Shown here: in pieces, positions 5,776 to 7,746 of the stretch
Layout of the letters: each line of letters opens with the position of its first letter
How positions within the stretch are numbered: the stretch's first letter is position 1
Assembly: GCA_005888955.1 (NCBI GenBank)
Contig: VBCS01000269.1
Location: 1 to 7,746 of the forward strand
Origin: Betaproteobacteria bacterium
GTDB lineage: Bacteria; Pseudomonadota; Gammaproteobacteria; Burkholderiales; Casimicrobiaceae
Direction of reading: 5' to 3'
DNA: 7,746 bases
Translations under genes and position numbers: made by a program
Notes under the pieces: generated by a model
Told to the model about the DNA's origin: nothing
Database searches by the model: none
The model's input: the letters and a program-made list of their open reading frames with translations, nothing else

Positions 5776-6450
5776 ATGGCTCTGAGCATGCGCAGAAAGC
5801 GCGCCCGCCGCGAGGACTTGGGGCTCACGCGCGCCGAATTTGCGATCCTGAAGCGGCTCAACACGCCGCAGAAGATCCAGCTGTTCGTCAACGCGATCCC
5901 GGCTAATCACGAGATCGGCGGCGAGACGATACTGTCGCTGCGGCAAGTCCTGCGGCAGCGCCGCGCGCACTGCATCGAGGGCGCGTTCGTCGCCGCCTGC
6001 GCGCTGTGGATCCACGGCAAGCCGCCGCTCGTGATGTTCATGGACTGCGACGCGAGCGATTTTCCGCACGTCCTCGCGCTGTTCCGCGGCGGGCGGCATT
6101 GGGGCGCGATTTCCAAGCACAACGGCGCGCAGCTGCGCTATCGCGATCCGGTGTACCGCAGCCTGCGCGAGCTCGCGATGTCGTATTTCCACGAATACTT
6201 CGACAAGCGCGGCCGCAAGACGCTGCGCAGCTATTCGGGTGCATTCGATCTGCGGCGCATCGATCCGACGCTTTGGGTGACAAGCGAAAAAGCTTGCCAA
6301 GAGGTCAACGATCGGCTGACCCGGCTTAGGCGCTATTCGCTTGTTTCCAGCAACCAAGCGCGTTTGTTGTCGCGCCGCGACAATTTCGAGCGCGAAGCGG
6401 CAAAGCTGGTCCAGTATCCGCGGGCTACGCCGCCGGCTTGGCGAGGTTGA
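5776..6450 (+). CDS. Conserved hypothetical protein, possibly transglutaminase-like (Cys-His) fold
   Basis: I recognise the overall pattern as an uncharacterised proteobacterial protein family, but no function is known to me. The 224 residues have no signal peptide or membrane segment, so it is probably cytoplasmic. The basic N-terminus (6-12) is followed by LGLTRAEFAILKRLNTPQKI (15-34). The core has RRAHCIEGAFVAACALW (62-78) with C66, then DFPHVLALF (95-103) with H98, then WGAISKHN (109-116). Next comes a motif-rich stretch, RYRDPVYRSLRELAMSYFHE (121-140). A cysteine at the start of a helix followed by a His strand resembles transglutaminase-like or papain-like folds, with N116 or D124 as possible third residue. 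That is inference. The ATG at 5776 has no SD; M5 at 5788 is an alternative. It diverges from the transporter unit and overlaps the 3' end of dxs by 26 bp. Confidence 0.82.
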   Translation: MALSMRRKRARREDLGLTRAEFAILKRLNTPQKIQLFVNAIPANHEIGGETILSLRQVLRQRRAHCIEGAFVAACALWIHGKPPLVMFMDCDASDFPHVLALFRGGRHWGAISKHNGAQLRYRDPVYRSLRELAMSYFHEYFDKRGRKTLRSYSGAFDLRRIDPTLWVTSEKACQEVNDRLTRLRRYSLVSSNQARLLSRRDNFEREAAKLVQYPRATPPAWRG

Positions 6451-7746
6451 CCACGACCGCCGGCGCGACGATGTCGCCGTGCAGAGCGCCGAAGCGCGCA
6501 ATAATCGACGCTGCGATTCCCTGCGCATCGAGCCCGCAGTGCTTGAGCTGCAGCGCAGGATCGCCGTAGTCGACGAACTCGTCCGGCAACCCGAGGTGCA
6601 GCATCGGCACGGCGAAGCCCTCCGCCGCCAGGACTTCCGCGACCGCACTGCCGGCGCCGCCGGCGACTACATTCTCTTCCACGGTCACCAGCGCTTCGTG
6701 CGTGCGCGCGAGGTAGGTGATCAGCTCGGTGTCAATCGGCTTGACGAAGCGCATGTTGGCGACCGTCGCGTCGATCTCCTCCGCCGCGGCCAACGCCGGA
6801 TGCAGCATACTGCCGAAGGCGAGAATACCGAGGCGGTGCGTCCGCCGACGCGAATCGCGGCGGATCTCGCCCTTGCCGACCGCCAGCGGTTTGAGCTCGC
6901 GCTCGACGGCCACGCCCGGCCCCGCGCCGCGCGGATAGCGCACCGCGGCAGGCGTATCGAGCGTGAAGGCAGTGGTCAGCATCCGCCGGCATTCGTTCTC
7001 GTCGGCAGGCGCCATGACCGTCGTGTTGGGCAGACAACGCAGATAGGTGAGATCGAAGCTCCCGTGATGCGTCGGGCCGTCGGCGCCGACCAGCCCGCCG
7101 CGGTCGATCGCGAACACCACCGGCAGGTTCTGCAGCACGACGTCGTGGATCAACTGATCGTACGCGCGCTGCAGGAACGTCGAGTAGATCGCGACGACGG
7201 GCTTCAATCCTTCGCAGGCGAGCCCGGCGGCGAACGTCACCGCATGCTGCTCGGCGATGCCGACGTCGAAGTAACGGTCGGGAAACTCCTGCGAGAAGCG
7301 CACGAGTCCCGAGCCCTCGCGCATCGCCGGCGTGATGCCGATCAGCCGCACGTCGCGCGCCGCCATGTCGCACAGCCAGTCACCGAAGATCTGCGTGTAC
7401 GTGGGCTTCGTCGCCGGCTTGGGAGCGTAGCCGACCGCGGGGTCGAACTTCGTCACGCCGTGATAGAGGATCGGATCGGCCTCGGCTTTCGGATAGCCGT
7501 GTCCCTTGCCCGTCATCACGTGCAGCAGTTGCGGACCGGAAAGCTGTCTCACGTTCGAGAGCGTCTTTACCAGTGTGCCGAGATCGTGTCCGTCGATCGG
7601 ACCGATGTAGTTGAAGCCGAACTCCTCGAACAGCGTGCCCGGCAGCACCATGCCCTTGGTGTGCTCTTCCCAGCGCTTGGCCAGCTCCTTGACCGGCGGC
7701 AGCTTCGCCAGCAGTTCCTTGCCGCCACGGCGCACGGTGTTGTATA
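6425..7746 (-). CDS. dxs: 1-deoxy-D-xylulose-5-phosphate synthase, C-terminal part (5' end outside window)
   Basis: This thiamine-diphosphate enzyme condenses pyruvate with glyceraldehyde 3-phosphate, the first step of the MEP route to isoprenoids and also a source for thiamine and pyridoxal. The visible 439 residues match roughly residue 180 onward of the 620-residue E. coli protein. Clear blocks are KGMVLPGTLFEEFGFNYIGP, GDWLCDMAARD, ITPAMREGSG, FDVGIAEQHAVTFAAGLA, the IYSTFLQRAYDQ stretch, VGADGPTHHGSFDLTYLRC and RYPRG. The glutamate of AEQHAV (codon 7250-7252) is the cofactor-activating residue, equal to E370 in E. coli. The C-terminal transketolase domain, with TVEENVVAGGAGSAV, is intact. 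The protein runs about 20 residues past the E. coli end as a small hydrophobic tail. The TAG stop at 6425-6427 lies inside the convergent plus-strand gene. Confidence 0.98.
   Translation of the reverse strand, partial: YNTVRRGGKELLAKLPPVKELAKRWEEHTKGMVLPGTLFEEFGFNYIGPIDGHDLGTLVKTLSNVRQLSGPQLLHVMTGKGHGYPKAEADPILYHGVTKFDPAVGYAPKPATKPTYTQIFGDWLCDMAARDVRLIGITPAMREGSGLVRFSQEFPDRYFDVGIAEQHAVTFAAGLACEGLKPVVAIYSTFLQRAYDQLIHDVVLQNLPVVFAIDRGGLVGADGPTHHGSFDLTYLRCLPNTTVMAPADENECRRMLTTAFTLDTPAAVRYPRGAGPGVAVERELKPLAVGKGEIRRDSRRRTHRLGILAFGSMLHPALAAAEEIDATVANMRFVKPIDTELITYLARTHEALVTVEENVVAGGAGSAVAEVLAAEGFAVPMLHLGLPDEFVDYGDPALQLKHCGLDAQGIAASIIARFGALHGDIVAPAVVVNLAKPAA

Noticed and set aside
5601..5891. An open frame extending the dctP-type gene 97 codons upstream
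   Set aside because: It would overlap the divergent plus-strand gene and bury the signal peptide inside the protein. The ATG at 5600 has a strong SD and is followed directly by a proper signal peptide.
5722..6648. A 308-codon minus-strand frame opposite the plus-strand gene
   Set aside because: Its product is arginine- and serine-rich low-complexity sequence that also crosses the dxs 3' end in another frame. The plus-strand product has family-like motifs, so the minus frame is a GC-rich shadow.
1..7746. Search for tRNA, rRNA, CRISPR, insertion sequence, phage or defence genes
   Set aside because: No cloverleaf-like sequence, regularly spaced repeats, transposase motifs or terminal inverted repeats were seen. 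Coding genes account for nearly all of the window.

Overview
The window is GC-rich proteobacterial chromosome, most likely betaproteobacterial. This is inferred from the GC bias, the TRAP transporter plus CaiB-type CoA-transferase content, and the style of the dxs product; no rRNA or other phylogenetic marker is present. Gene density is high. I see no tRNA, rRNA, CRISPR array, insertion sequence or phage gene.

Layout from left to right. Positions 2-562 (minus) hold the N-terminal 187 residues of a class I glutamine amidotransferase-like protein that runs off the left edge. Positions 563-707 are a non-coding gap with a weak hairpin, a possible -10 box and a short palindrome. Positions 708-5600 (minus) form a tight five-gene unit, transcribed right to left: TRAP substrate-binding protein (dctP type), small permease (dctQ type), large permease (dctM type), crotonase-family protein, CaiB/BaiF CoA-transferase. 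Its junctions are a 4-bp overlap, an 18-bp gap, an 11-bp gap and a 4-bp overlap. Positions 5601-5775 are a divergent intergenic region with a candidate promoter and an inverted repeat. Positions 5776-6450 (plus) encode a conserved-looking protein of unknown function with a Cys/His arrangement that resembles transglutaminase-like enzymes. Positions 6425-7746 (minus) hold the C-terminal 439 residues of 1-deoxy-D-xylulose-5-phosphate synthase, whose start lies beyond the right edge. Its 3' end overlaps the plus-strand gene by 26 bp.

How the genes fit together. The five-gene unit reads as uptake followed by activation. A periplasmic binding protein catches an organic acid, and the QM permease imports it with an ion gradient. 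The family III CoA-transferase then moves CoA onto it, and the crotonase-like enzyme acts on the CoA ester. The substrate cannot be named from sequence. The crotonase keeps one of the two classical catalytic glutamates and has isoleucine at the other, so plain enoyl-CoA hydration is not assured. dxs belongs to isoprenoid precursor synthesis and is unrelated.

This looks like ordinary metabolic chromosome rather than a new defence or mobile system. The points most worth following up are the transporter/CoA-transferase/crotonase assembly, the substituted crotonase active site and the uncharacterised plus-strand gene.
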